Shown here: positions 8,306 to 16,101 of the stretch, piece by piece
Layout: every line of letters starts with the position of its first letter
Position numbering within the stretch: position 1 is the stretch's first letter
Source: Kitasatospora sp. GAS204B
Lineage (GTDB): Bacteria > Actinomycetota > Actinomycetes > Streptomycetales > Streptomycetaceae
DNA: 64,000 nucleotides
Assembly (NCBI RefSeq): GCF_029892155.1
Contig: NZ_JARZAG010000003.1
Coordinates: 352,675 to 416,674, forward strand
Reading direction: 5' to 3'
Translations under genes and position numbers: made by a program
Notes under the pieces: generated by a model
Told to the model about the DNA's origin: nothing
Seen by the model: only the letters and a program-made list of their open reading frames with translations
Databases searched by the model: none

Positions 8306-11300
8306 ATGAACCTGCTGCCATCCGGCAGAGGAAGAAGGAGAAGCATCGGCGCGCTCGGGTCGGGTGCCGTGTTGCTGGCCGTCGTAGCCTCGCTGATGGG
8401 CCAGCCCAGCAGCGCCGCTGCGGTGGCGCTGCCCGCCGCGGCCGTCGCGTCACAGCCCGGCGCCACTCCCGGACCCACGGCCGGCAGCGCCACCGCTGCC
8501 CCGTCGGCTGCCGCCACCACGCCCCCGTCGGCGTCCGAGAGCCAGCCGGCCAAGGCCACGCCCAAGACGGCGCCGACGACCGACGCGAAGTCCGCCCGCA
8601 GCGAGGCCGTACGGGCGCTCCAACAGAGCACCCCGACCGGCCCGTGCCCGGCCACCCTTGATCCGCAGACGGTCGCCGGCTGTGCGGTCGGCGCCTACCA
8701 GACGGCCTCCTTCTCCATCACCCTGCCGCAGCAGACGGACCTGGTGCTCATCCAGGCCGTGGCGGCCCAGGGCACGCTCTACCCGGTGCTGGTGGCGCCG
8801 GACGGCACCACCAAGGTGACCTGCGACAGTCCATTCGGCGCCGGCTACGGGTACGGCGTGCTGCGCTGCCCGACCGCTCAGGCGGGGACGTACTCGCTGC
8901 AGGTCAAGGACGGCAGCGGGACGCAGAACGGCATCTCCGTGTCGTACCTCCCGCTGCTCTCCGCCACCGGCTGCAAGACGGTGGCCGCGACCGACCGGAC
9001 GCTGGGCGCCCCGACCGTGTTCCCCGGCTCGCTGCCCGTCGCCTCCGCCGGGGACTGCTACACGCTGGACCTGGCCGCGGGCGACGTGCTGCGCAGCTAC
9101 GCGAACATCTACCGGGTCACCCAGACCGTGTACGACGCCACCGGCAAGCAGGTCTGCACCGACCAGTCGAACCCGGGCAACGGCCTCGACTGCCGGCTCA
9201 CCGGCAGCGCGCCGTTCCGCGTGACCGTGCAGCAGCCGTCCGGGGCCGCCCAGGACTACTCCTACAGCGCCGCCCGGCTCTCCCAGCCGGAGGGCTGCAC
9301 GCTGGTGCAGCCGCAGGCGTTCGGGACCACCCCGGACTTGAGTTCCACGGCTCGCTGCCGCACGCTGCGGGTCTCGGACGCCACCCATTACAGCTTCGGC
9401 CCGGTGTCCACCGGGACGGCCCCGTCCGGCGGGCTGTTCACGCCGGATGGCACCGCACTGGTCGCCAACTGCTCGCTCGGCGCCTGCGACCTGACCCCCG
9501 GTGACTACACCTGGGCGGTCCAGGCGAGCAACACCACCGCCGGGGCGTTCGGCATGTTCCTGTACTCGGCCACGGAGAACCGGGGCTGCGTCGCGACTGG
9601 TGACGAGGGCCTGGCGAACGGCCCCGCCACCGGCACCTTCGCCGGCCCGGGCGAGCAGTTCTGCCTGACCTTGCCGACTGCCGCCGGCAACGGCCTCTAC
9701 CTGCTCAACCAGCCGCCGTCCGGCGGCGCCGACGTGGCGGTCGAGATCGACGACGCGGGCGGCGCCAAGCAGTGCACCAACGGCGGCTACGTCTACTCCG
9801 TCTGCAAGTTGACGGGCACCGCACCGTTCCACGCGGTGGTGAGCGGCACGCCCGGCACGGCGTACCGGCTGGCGATCCAGCGGACGGGCGACTCCGCCGG
9901 CTGCACCGCCTGGCCGCAGTCCGGCTTCGACGGCTCCTGGGGCGCGCAGGTCTCGCTGACCGCGACCGTGTCGCAAGCCTGCCTGAGCCTGCCCGCCGGG
10001 CAGCACGCCGCCGCCGAAATGATCGACTTCGCCAGCGGCAAGAACCAGTTGAACGCCTCGGTCCACGTGGTGGATCCCAACGGCACCGAGGTGTGCGCGA
10101 CGGTCGGCAGCTCCACCACGACCTGTCAGCTCGCGGCGGGTGTCTCCTACACGGCGATGCTGGTCGGCGTCGGCGGCGCGGACACCTACAAGGTGGTCCA
10201 CCGTGACATCTCGCCGACCGCGACGTGCACCACCCCGGCCTCGACGGCGGTCGGCGGTCCGTCGACCCCGTACGACCTGACCTCGGACCTGGACGCCCGC
10301 TGCCTGCGGGTCAGCGGCGCGACCACGGACAAGTTCTGGCTGAGCGCGCGCACCCTGGGATCGCGCTATGACCCCGGCACGCTGGTGATGGTCGTGGACG
10401 CCAACGGCAAGTCCGCCTGTACCCAGTTCGGCACCGCCTGCCGGGTCACCGGCTCTACCTCGTACGTCGCGCTCGTGCTCGCCTCCGGCTACAACGGCAC
10501 GACCATCCACACCAACGTGGATGCCTGGAAGGTCGGCTCGGCGGCCGGCTGGGCGCCCGAGTGCGCCGCCAACCCGGTCTCCGTGGACGGCTTCGCGCTG
10601 CGCAGCGGCGTGCTCAACGAGTCCTCGACGGGCTACTGCGCCGTGGTCGACATGACGGCCGACCAGGCCTTCAACGTCTACGGCACCAGCAGTTCCCCCG
10701 GTCCCAACGAGCCGTTCCTGACGCTGATCGGCAGTTCCGACTGGGTGGACTACAACATGACGTACCAGTGCGTCAACATGTTGGGCACCTTCGGTGCCAG
10801 GTGCGCGGCGCCCCATACCGGTACTGTCGGCCAGGCGGTGCTGGTGCTGAGCGCGGCCCAGGCGGCCACCCCCGTCGAGTACAGCATGCAGGGTACCTGC
10901 GACACGAACTGCACCCGTCCCCCGCTGCAGACACCGACGGGGATCAGTCCCGCGACTGGTACCGCCGGGACGCAGCACCAGGCCGTTCTGCAGGGCACGG
11001 GGCTCACCCTGGGCACCAAGATGTGGCTGGCCAAGAACGGCACCAGGCAGACGGTGCTGACTCCGCTCTCCGTGAGCGCCGACGGCACCTCGCTCGATGT
11101 CCTGGTCAACACCAACGGCCTGGCTCCCGGTAGCTACGACCTGGCGCTCGACACTGTCGGTTACACCAGCGGTACGCCCTCCTACGGCTATCTCCCCAAC
11201 GCGTACACGGTCACCGCCGCCGTGACCGCTGCCAAGAGCAAGTTCGTCCCGACCACCCCGACCCGCTTCCTGGACACCCGCTACGGCATCGGTGCCCCGC

Positions 11301-12346
11301 AGGCGAAGCTCGGCTGGGGTGCCGTGGTGGCGCTTCAGGTGGCGGGCCAGAACGGGATTCCGTCCACCGGGGTCAACGCCGTCGTCATGAACGTGACGGC
11401 CGTCAGCCCGTCGGACGCCGGCCATGTGACGGTCTATCCGGACGGTCAGCCCGCCCCGAACACGTCGAACCTCAACTTCGCCGCCGGGGACACCGTCCCC
11501 AATCTGGTGACCGTTCCGGTGTTGAACGGCAAGGTCGACCTGCAGAACGCCTCCAGCTCGGTCGACCTGATCGCCGACGTCACCGGCTACTTCACCGACT
11601 CCGGCGCCGGCTCCGCGTTCACACCGATCACCCCGACCCGCTTCATGGACACCCGCTACGGCATCGGTGCCCCCCAGGCACCCGTCGGCTCCGGCGGTGT
11701 GGCAACGCTTCAGGTAGCGGGCGTGAACGGTGTTCCGGCCACCGGGGTGACCGCCGTCGTCATGAACGTGACGGCCGTGTACCCCTCCTCGGCCGGCCAT
11801 GTGACCGTCTACCCCGACGGCCAGCCGCTGCCCGATGTGTCGAACCTCAACTTCACCGCCGGGCAGATCGTCCCCAACCTGGTGACCGTCCCCGTCGTGA
11901 ACGGGGCGGTGGACCTGCGTAACAACTCGGGCTCGGTCGATCTGATCGCCGACGTCACGGGCTACTACTCGGCCACCGGATCGACATACTCCTCGGTCAC
12001 GCCGGTTCGCCTGCTGGACACCCGGGTCGGCACGGGCGCCCGCCAGGGGAAGATGGGCGGGGACAACATCGTGAGCCTGCAGGTGGGCGGAGTCGAGGGC
12101 GTGCCCGCCACCGGAGTGACCGCGGTGGTGCTGAACGTCACGGCCACCGAGCCCACCGATGACAGCCACATGACGGTCTATCCGCACGGGATCGGGCGTC
12201 CCAACGCCTCGAACCTCAACTTCACCGCCGGACAGACCAGGGCCAACCTGGTCGTGGTCCCGGTGGTGGACGGTCGGGTGACCTTCTACAACCACGCGGG
12301 TGACACCCATGTGATCGCCGACCTGGAGGGCTACTTCACCTCCTGA
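8306..12346 (+). CDS. Large secreted modular protein with three C-terminal repeats
   Basis: A 1346-residue exported protein. The signal peptide has an RGRRR basic start, a hydrophobic core LGSGAVLLAVVASLMG and a cleavage region SSAAAVA, followed by an Ala/Thr/Pro-rich linker to about residue 105. The middle (about 110-870) contains roughly six Cys-pair β-modules, each opening with a GC or SAGC-type cysteine (for example TGCKTV, EGCTLV, RGCVAT, AGCTAW). A TIG-like segment follows (ISPATGTAGTQHQAVLQGTGL). The last 365 residues hold three repeats of about 122 residues, each opening TPTRFLDTRYGIG or similar and ending VDLIADVTGYF. Such repeats occur in actinobacterial surface proteins; I infer an extracellular binding or adhesive role. 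GGGGGG precedes the ATG. Confidence 0.9.
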   Translation: MNLLPSGRGRRRSIGALGSGAVLLAVVASLMGQPSSAAAVALPAAAVASQPGATPGPTAGSATAAPSAAATTPPSASESQPAKATPKTAPTTDAKSARSEAVRALQQSTPTGPCPATLDPQTVAGCAVGAYQTASFSITLPQQTDLVLIQAVAAQGTLYPVLVAPDGTTKVTCDSPFGAGYGYGVLRCPTAQAGTYSLQVKDGSGTQNGISVSYLPLLSATGCKTVAATDRTLGAPTVFPGSLPVASAGDCYTLDLAAGDVLRSYANIYRVTQTVYDATGKQVCTDQSNPGNGLDCRLTGSAPFRVTVQQPSGAAQDYSYSAARLSQPEGCTLVQPQAFGTTPDLSSTARCRTLRVSDATHYSFGPVSTGTAPSGGLFTPDGTALVANCSLGACDLTPGDYTWAVQASNTTAGAFGMFLYSATENRGCVATGDEGLANGPATGTFAGPGEQFCLTLPTAAGNGLYLLNQPPSGGADVAVEIDDAGGAKQCTNGGYVYSVCKLTGTAPFHAVVSGTPGTAYRLAIQRTGDSAGCTAWPQSGFDGSWGAQVSLTATVSQACLSLPAGQHAAAEMIDFASGKNQLNASVHVVDPNGTEVCATVGSSTTTCQLAAGVSYTAMLVGVGGADTYKVVHRDISPTATCTTPASTAVGGPSTPYDLTSDLDARCLRVSGATTDKFWLSARTLGSRYDPGTLVMVVDANGKSACTQFGTACRVTGSTSYVALVLASGYNGTTIHTNVDAWKVGSAAGWAPECAANPVSVDGFALRSGVLNESSTGYCAVVDMTADQAFNVYGTSSSPGPNEPFLTLIGSSDWVDYNMTYQCVNMLGTFGARCAAPHTGTVGQAVLVLSAAQAATPVEYSMQGTCDTNCTRPPLQTPTGISPATGTAGTQHQAVLQGTGLTLGTKMWLAKNGTRQTVLTPLSVSADGTSLDVLVNTNGLAPGSYDLALDTVGYTSGTPSYGYLPNAYTVTAAVTAAKSKFVPTTPTRFLDTRYGIGAPQAKLGWGAVVALQVAGQNGIPSTGVNAVVMNVTAVSPSDAGHVTVYPDGQPAPNTSNLNFAAGDTVPNLVTVPVLNGKVDLQNASSSVDLIADVTGYFTDSGAGSAFTPITPTRFMDTRYGIGAPQAPVGSGGVATLQVAGVNGVPATGVTAVVMNVTAVYPSSAGHVTVYPDGQPLPDVSNLNFTAGQIVPNLVTVPVVNGAVDLRNNSGSVDLIADVTGYYSATGSTYSSVTPVRLLDTRVGTGARQGKMGGDNIVSLQVGGVEGVPATGVTAVVLNVTATEPTDDSHMTVYPHGIGRPNASNLNFTAGQTRANLVVVPVVDGRVTFYNHAGDTHVIADLEGYFTS

Positions 12347-12348
12347 CG

Positions 12349-12406
12349 CCGCTTCATGCCGAAGGCCCTTCCGGGAGCGCCCGGGAGGGCCTTCGGCATG
12401 AAGCGG
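12349..12406 (+). terminator. 27-bp-stem hairpin directly after the secreted-protein gene
   Basis: Arms 12349-12375 and 12380-12406 pair along 27 bp with a single T·G wobble and a 4-base AGCG loop. It starts 2 bp after the TGA stop. No T tract follows, as is common for Streptomyces terminators. Confidence 0.9.
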
Positions 12407-12497
12407 GTCAGCCGGAGCGGCTCGGGCGGACGACTTTCGCGATCCCTCCGAACATCCTTGTCCGACCGGGGTCTTGCCAGGAGCTGGGCGCGAAGTG

Positions 12498-12519
12498 ATA
12501 CCTTCGCAAAGGAATGTTT
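12498..12519. promoter_or_regulatory. ARE-like palindrome upstream of the HAD phosphatase
   Basis: ATACCTTC-N6-GAATGTTT lies 52-73 bp before the phosphatase ATG. It is almost identical to the element at 21434 and shares half-sites with those at 25031 and 26889. These resemble autoregulatory elements bound by γ-butyrolactone-receptor TetR proteins, two of which are encoded near 25-27 kb. Confidence 0.65.
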
Positions 12520-12570
12520 GATGCGATGCGCGCGGTGAGGATCCCGCGCCACGAACGGGAAGGACACTCC

Positions 12571-13380
12571 ATGAGCACGGTTGCGCCCGACAGGACGGCC
12601 GTCCACCGCCCGCCCTACCTGGTCTTCTGCGACGTCGACGAGACGCTGATCAGCCGCAAGAGCATGTTCGACTTCCTGCAGTTCCACCTCGTGCGCCGCT
12701 ACGGAGCCACCGGGCAGCAGCAGTACGAGCGGATCGCGCGGGAGCTGCGCAGCCAGGGGGACGCCGGTGCGTCCCGCAGCACGGTCAACCGGAGCTACTA
12801 CCGCGCTTACACGGGCGAGAGCGCGGCCCAGATCGAGGCGCTCGGCCGGCTGTGGTTCGACGAGTGTGCGACCGACCCGGGGTTCTTCATCCCCGGCACG
12901 CTGCAGGAGTTGGCGCGCCACCGCGGCGCCGGTGCGGAGATCGTCCTGGTCTCCGGTTCGTTCCTGCCCTGCCTGGCTCCGATCGCCGAGCGCATCGGCG
13001 CCGGCCACATCCTGTGCACCACGCCGATCGTGCTGGACGGCAGCTACACCGGCGAGGTGATCGAGCCGGTGATCGGCGAGGGCAAGCGGTCCGCGGTGCT
13101 GCGGATGCTCGCCGACCACCCGGGCGTCAATCCGCTCACCTGCTTCGCGTTCGGAGACCACCCCTCCGACTTCCCGATGCTCGACTGCGTCGGCCACCCG
13201 CGCGGTGTGGGCGAGGACCCGTTGCTGCGTGAGTACTTGACGCAGCGCCATGAGCTGCCGTCCCTCGACCAGCGCGGCACCTCGGGGTGCGCGCTGGCCT
13301 GCTGGTCGATGGGCTCGGACGGCCTCGGCGACGGGCACGGCGCCTCGTGCCGGGCCAGCTGCGCGCTGCCGCTCGACTGA
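12571..13380 (+). CDS. HAD-superfamily (subclass IB) phosphatase
   Basis: A 269-residue cytoplasmic hydrolase. Motif I is FCDVDETLIS (residues about 20-29; the nucleophilic Asp is the first D of DVDET). Motif II is VLVSGSFLP, followed by a conserved basic region GEGKRSA, and motif III is FAFGDHPSDFPML. This is the SerB-like IB pattern of small phosphatases acting on phosphoserine-like substrates. The ATG at 12571 has GGAAGGA upstream. An ARE-like element lies about 60 bp upstream, the same as in front of the AfsA homologue, so I infer a role in γ-butyrolactone-type signal biosynthesis, where a phosphate must be removed from the butenolide intermediate. This is inference; phosphoserine-type substrates remain possible. 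Confidence 0.85.
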   Translation: MSTVAPDRTAVHRPPYLVFCDVDETLISRKSMFDFLQFHLVRRYGATGQQQYERIARELRSQGDAGASRSTVNRSYYRAYTGESAAQIEALGRLWFDECATDPGFFIPGTLQELARHRGAGAEIVLVSGSFLPCLAPIAERIGAGHILCTTPIVLDGSYTGEVIEPVIGEGKRSAVLRMLADHPGVNPLTCFAFGDHPSDFPMLDCVGHPRGVGEDPLLREYLTQRHELPSLDQRGTSGCALACWSMGSDGLGDGHGASCRASCALPLD

Positions 13381-13405
13381 GCCGGTACCCGTGCACAACG
13401 TTCAA

Positions 13406-13434
13406 GGGCAGCGACTTCGCGTCGCTGCCCTTGG
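13406..13434. terminator. Bidirectional hairpin between convergent genes
   Basis: AAGGGCAGCGAC and GTCGCTGCCCTT pair around a TTCGC loop. It sits between the phosphatase stop (plus strand) and the 50-aa peptide gene stop (minus strand), so it can end both transcripts. Confidence 0.85.
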
Positions 13435-13450
13435 TCGTGTGCGCGGGGCT

Positions 13451-13603
13451 TCAGTCGATGCCCCGGCAGATGTGCGGTTCCCATGCGTCGTCGGTGTCGC
13501 CCGCGAGGCGCGGGACGGGGGCGCCGGCGGCGAAGCGCGACTCGGTCTGGTGCTGGGCCGGCGCACCCTTCGCGGGTTTCGATGCGGCGTCCTGGCTGGT
13601 CAT
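13451..13603 (-). CDS. Small 50-residue peptide gene, unknown function
   Basis: An ORF with ATG at 13603 preceded by AAGGAG at 6-base spacing. The peptide starts MTSQDAASKPAKG and ends DDAWEPHICRGID, with a single Cys near the C-terminus and no membrane segment. It is the last gene of the KAS III/hotdog minus-strand set, 90 bp after the KAS III stop, and is followed directly by a terminator. The good ribosome site and operon position argue that it is real; nothing identifies the function. It could be a peptide substrate, a small regulator or a carrier-like tail protein. I do not recognise a family. Confidence 0.6.
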   Translation of the reverse strand: MTSQDAASKPAKGAPAQHQTESRFAAGAPVPRLAGDTDDAWEPHICRGID

Positions 13604-13613
13604 CTCGACTCCT

Positions 13614-13658
13614 TGGCAGAAGTGGCAGAACTGGCAGGGGTGGCAAGGGTGGCAGGGG
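13614..13658. repeat. Five 9-bp tandem repeats upstream of the 50-aa peptide gene
   Basis: Units are TGGCAGAAG, TGGCAGAAC, TGGCAGGGG, TGGCAAGGG and TGGCAGGGG. They fill the gap between the KAS III stop and the ribosome site of the small gene. Confidence 0.9.
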
Positions 13659-13693
13659 CGTTACTCGCACGCCTCGGCGTCCGCCGCGGAGGA

Positions 13694-14812
13694 CTATCGC
13701 GAGCCAGCCAGCGCCAGCGCCGGCTCCCGCTGCTCGGCGACCGGCGTCCAGGCCGGCGCGGACGCGGCGCTCGCGGCACGATCGCGGGCCGGCATCGCGT
13801 AACGGGTCGGTGCCCAGCGCAGCAGCGCCGAGCCCACCGACATGCCGCCGCCGAACGCGGAGAGGACCGTCAGGTCCCCCTCGGCGAGCAGTCCCCGCCG
13901 GTGCACCTCGTCCAGCGCGACCGGGACCGAGGCCGCGCCGGTGTTGCCGTGCTCGGCGAGCGTCAGGTGCAGGCCGGCCGCCTCCAGCCCCAGCTCGGGC
14001 CAGACCTCGGCGAGCATCACGCCGTTCGCCTGGTGCGGGACGAAGTGGCGGACCTCGCGGCCCGGCACACCTGCCTTCACCAGCAGCTCGTGCACGGCCC
14101 CGGGCAGGTTCCCGTGGACGAACTCGCGCACCCCGCGACCGTCCATGGTGAAGTAGTGCGCCCCCTGCGCCAGCGTGGTGCTGGACGCCGGGCGCCTGCT
14201 GCCGCCGGCCGGGACGCTGATCAGCCGGTGCTGCTCGCCGCGGGTGACCAGGCTGGTGGTGATGCCGCCGACCCGCGAGGGCACGGGGCCGAGCACCACC
14301 GCACCGGCGCCGTCGCCGAACAGGATGGCCGTCTTGCGGTCGCTGTAGTCGAGGATCCGCGAGTAGACGTCCGCGCCGATCACCACCGCGTACGGCCCGG
14401 CGCCGGTCGAGGGTTCGGCTCTCAGCATCCGCTCGGCGGCGGTCATCGCGAACAGGAAGCCGCTGCAGACCGAGTTGACGTCGAAGGCGGCGGCGTGGCG
14501 GGCCCCGATCCGGCCCTGGACGATCGCGGCGGTCGCGGGTTGCGGGTGGTCGGGGGTCGAGGTGGCGACCACCAGGTAGGAGATCTGTCCGGGTGTCAGA
14601 CCCGCCTGCTCGATGGCGCGCAGCGCGGCGGCCGCGGCGAGATCGCTGGTGGCCTCGTGCGGAGCGGCCCGGTGCCGGCGGCGGATGCAAGTCTTGCGCT
14701 CGATCCACTCGGCGCTCACTCCCGCCCGCTCGGCGATCTCGTCGTTGTCCACCACGGTGGCGGGGAGGTAGGAGCCGGTGCTGATGATGCCGATGGGGCG
14801 TGAGTTGTCCAT
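13694..14812 (-). CDS. 3-oxoacyl-ACP synthase III-like enzyme (KAS III / FabH family)
   Basis: A 372-residue thiolase-fold condensing enzyme. The full catalytic triad is present: Cys116 in NSVCSGF, His260 in FVPHQANG and Asn290 in AEHGNTGAAS. The GDGAGA glycine-rich loop is also present. Canonical FabH starts fatty acid synthesis from acyl-CoA and malonyl-ACP; homologues in secondary metabolism start or join acyl chains or transfer acyl groups. The protein carries about 30 extra residues at the C-terminus (MPARDRAASAASAPAW onward). The ATG at 14812 has only a weak AGAG ribosome site. It lies in a minus-strand set with an AfsA-like hotdog protein, so a small acyl-derived product is likely. Confidence 0.92.
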   Translation of the reverse strand: MDNSRPIGIISTGSYLPATVVDNDEIAERAGVSAEWIERKTCIRRRHRAAPHEATSDLAAAAALRAIEQAGLTPGQISYLVVATSTPDHPQPATAAIVQGRIGARHAAAFDVNSVCSGFLFAMTAAERMLRAEPSTGAGPYAVVIGADVYSRILDYSDRKTAILFGDGAGAVVLGPVPSRVGGITTSLVTRGEQHRLISVPAGGSRRPASSTTLAQGAHYFTMDGRGVREFVHGNLPGAVHELLVKAGVPGREVRHFVPHQANGVMLAEVWPELGLEAAGLHLTLAEHGNTGAASVPVALDEVHRRGLLAEGDLTVLSAFGGGMSVGSALLRWAPTRYAMPARDRAASAASAPAWTPVAEQREPALALAGSR

Positions 14813-14839
14813 GATCTCTTGGGTCTCTTCTCAGGTCGG

Positions 14840-14907
14840 GGAAACCAGTCAGTTCGGGGAGCCAGTCGGTTCAGGAAGCCAGTCGCTCCAGGAAGCCAGT
14901 CGGCTCA
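14840..14907. repeat. Four 17-bp tandem repeats upstream of the KAS III gene
   Basis: Four consecutive units (14840, 14857, 14874, 14891) of the type GGAAGCCAGTCGGTTCA lie between the KAS III start and the preceding gene's stop. Part of a fifth unit follows. Confidence 0.9.
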
Positions 14908-14929
14908 CGAAGCCGGCAGCAGGCGGCGG

Positions 14930-15829
14930 TCAGGACGCGGCGATCGTGGTGAACTCCTGGAAGCTGGGGCCCTGCAGCTTCAGCTGGGCGTGGATGTCCC
15001 CGCCGAGGCCGAAGTGCCCGATCGCGCCGCCGTAGTTCTGCTGGTAACTCATCCACAGCACGACCACGTTGATCACCCGGTTCGAGCCGGGCGAGCCGGC
15101 CTCCGGGAACGGGTTGGGCAGCGTCGCCTGGTAGTGCGCCATCCCGTGGTCGTCGGTGATGAAGGCGTTCGGCACACCGAGCGGACCCGGGCGGGTCGGG
15201 CCGGCGGGGTCGAGGTCGTGCTCGCGCAGCGACATCACGGTGTACAGGCTGTTCGGGATCAACCCGGTGAAGGCGAACGAGAAGTCGGCACCGCGCCGGT
15301 GGGCCGGCACGTGGACCTTGAGCTGACCGCGCGCCTGGACCCACTGGCCGATCGTGATCGGCTCGCGCACCTTCGGGCCGTCCTCCTCCCGCAGGTCCGG
15401 GATCGGGGCGTTGTGCAGCGGGTGGCTGGGGCGCTTGACCTCGTGCGCGTCGGGGCGCTGGGCGGGGGCGAAGAGCATCGGGTAGTTGTTGCACGGCAGT
15501 GGGAGCGGGAGCGTGTAGAGCTCGGTCGAGGCGTCGGGCGCGGTGGGGTCGGTGTCGAGTTCCCGGACGATGGCGTACGGCAGGTTCTGGCCCAGCGGCG
15601 GCAGCGGGCTCTCGGGCGAGACCACGGCGCTGCCCCACGCGGAGACGGTGCCGCCGTCGGGACCCGGGCGGTTGATCCGCCCGATGACGACGAAGTTGCC
15701 GTCCTCGTCCACGATCTCGCTCGGCGGGTAGAGCGGGCCCTGGGTGGTGACGCTCAGGTCGTAGGTCCGGGTCAGGGCGGTGGCGGTGGGCGTTGCGGTG
15801 GCGGGCGGGGCCTCGGGGGTGATGGTCAT
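14930..15829 (-). CDS. Hypothetical 299-residue protein in the KAS III cluster
   Basis: I do not recognise a family. The ATG at 15829 has GAAGGAG 9 bases upstream. The protein begins MTITPEAPPATATPTATAL (a Pro/Thr/Ala-rich N-terminus without a signal peptide) and then has a β-rich body: YDLSVTTQGPLYPPSEIVDED, GNFVVIGRINRPGPDGGTVS, and a C-terminal region SFAFTGLIPNSLYTVMSLREHD through NRVINVVVLWMSYQQNYGGA. The C-terminal part looks like an immunoglobulin-like or jelly-roll sandwich but this is only an impression. It sits between the KAS III gene and the 208-residue protein on the same strand. The region just upstream is poor-quality G/C sequence, though the start and ribosome site are clear. 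Confidence 0.75.
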   Translation of the reverse strand: MTITPEAPPATATPTATALTRTYDLSVTTQGPLYPPSEIVDEDGNFVVIGRINRPGPDGGTVSAWGSAVVSPESPLPPLGQNLPYAIVRELDTDPTAPDASTELYTLPLPLPCNNYPMLFAPAQRPDAHEVKRPSHPLHNAPIPDLREEDGPKVREPITIGQWVQARGQLKVHVPAHRRGADFSFAFTGLIPNSLYTVMSLREHDLDPAGPTRPGPLGVPNAFITDDHGMAHYQATLPNPFPEAGSPGSNRVINVVVLWMSYQQNYGGAIGHFGLGGDIHAQLKLQGPSFQEFTTIAAS

Positions 15830-15867
15830 GATGACTGCTCCTTCTCCTTCTGGAAGGAGCGGCCGGG

Positions 15868-16095
15868 GGGGGGGGGGGGCGCGGGCCCCCCCCCCCCCCC
15901 CCCGGGGCCGGGGGGGGGGGGGCCCCGGGGGCGCGCCGCGGAGCGGGGGCGGGGGGGCGGGGCGGGCCGGCGCCGGGGGGTTCGGGCCCGCTGCCGGCCC
16001 CCCCCCGGGGGGGGGGGGCGGGGCCGGGGGGGCCCCCCCCCCCCGCCCCCCCCCCCCCGGCCGCGGGCCGTGCGGGGCCGGGGCGGCCCCGCCGA
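15868..16095. other. Extreme G/C homopolymer stretch, probably unreliable sequence
   Basis: About 230 bases made almost entirely of runs of 5-20 G or C, with only a handful of A or T. Homopolymers of this length are not normal even in 72% GC genomes. The flanking genes are clean. I would treat the base calls and length here as doubtful and call no gene inside. Confidence 0.85.
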
Positions 16096-16101
16096 TGGGG
16101 G

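Noticed and set aside
8450..12310. 1286-codon open frame on the minus strand opposite the secreted-protein gene
   Set aside because: It is an antisense shadow caused by GC-rich third positions. The plus-strand gene has a signal peptide, a ribosome site and repeat structure; the minus frame is His/Arg/Gly/Val-rich low-information sequence.
13614..13658. Tandem 9-bp units considered as a CRISPR-like array
   Set aside because: Units are contiguous without spacers and far too short; no cas genes are in the window.
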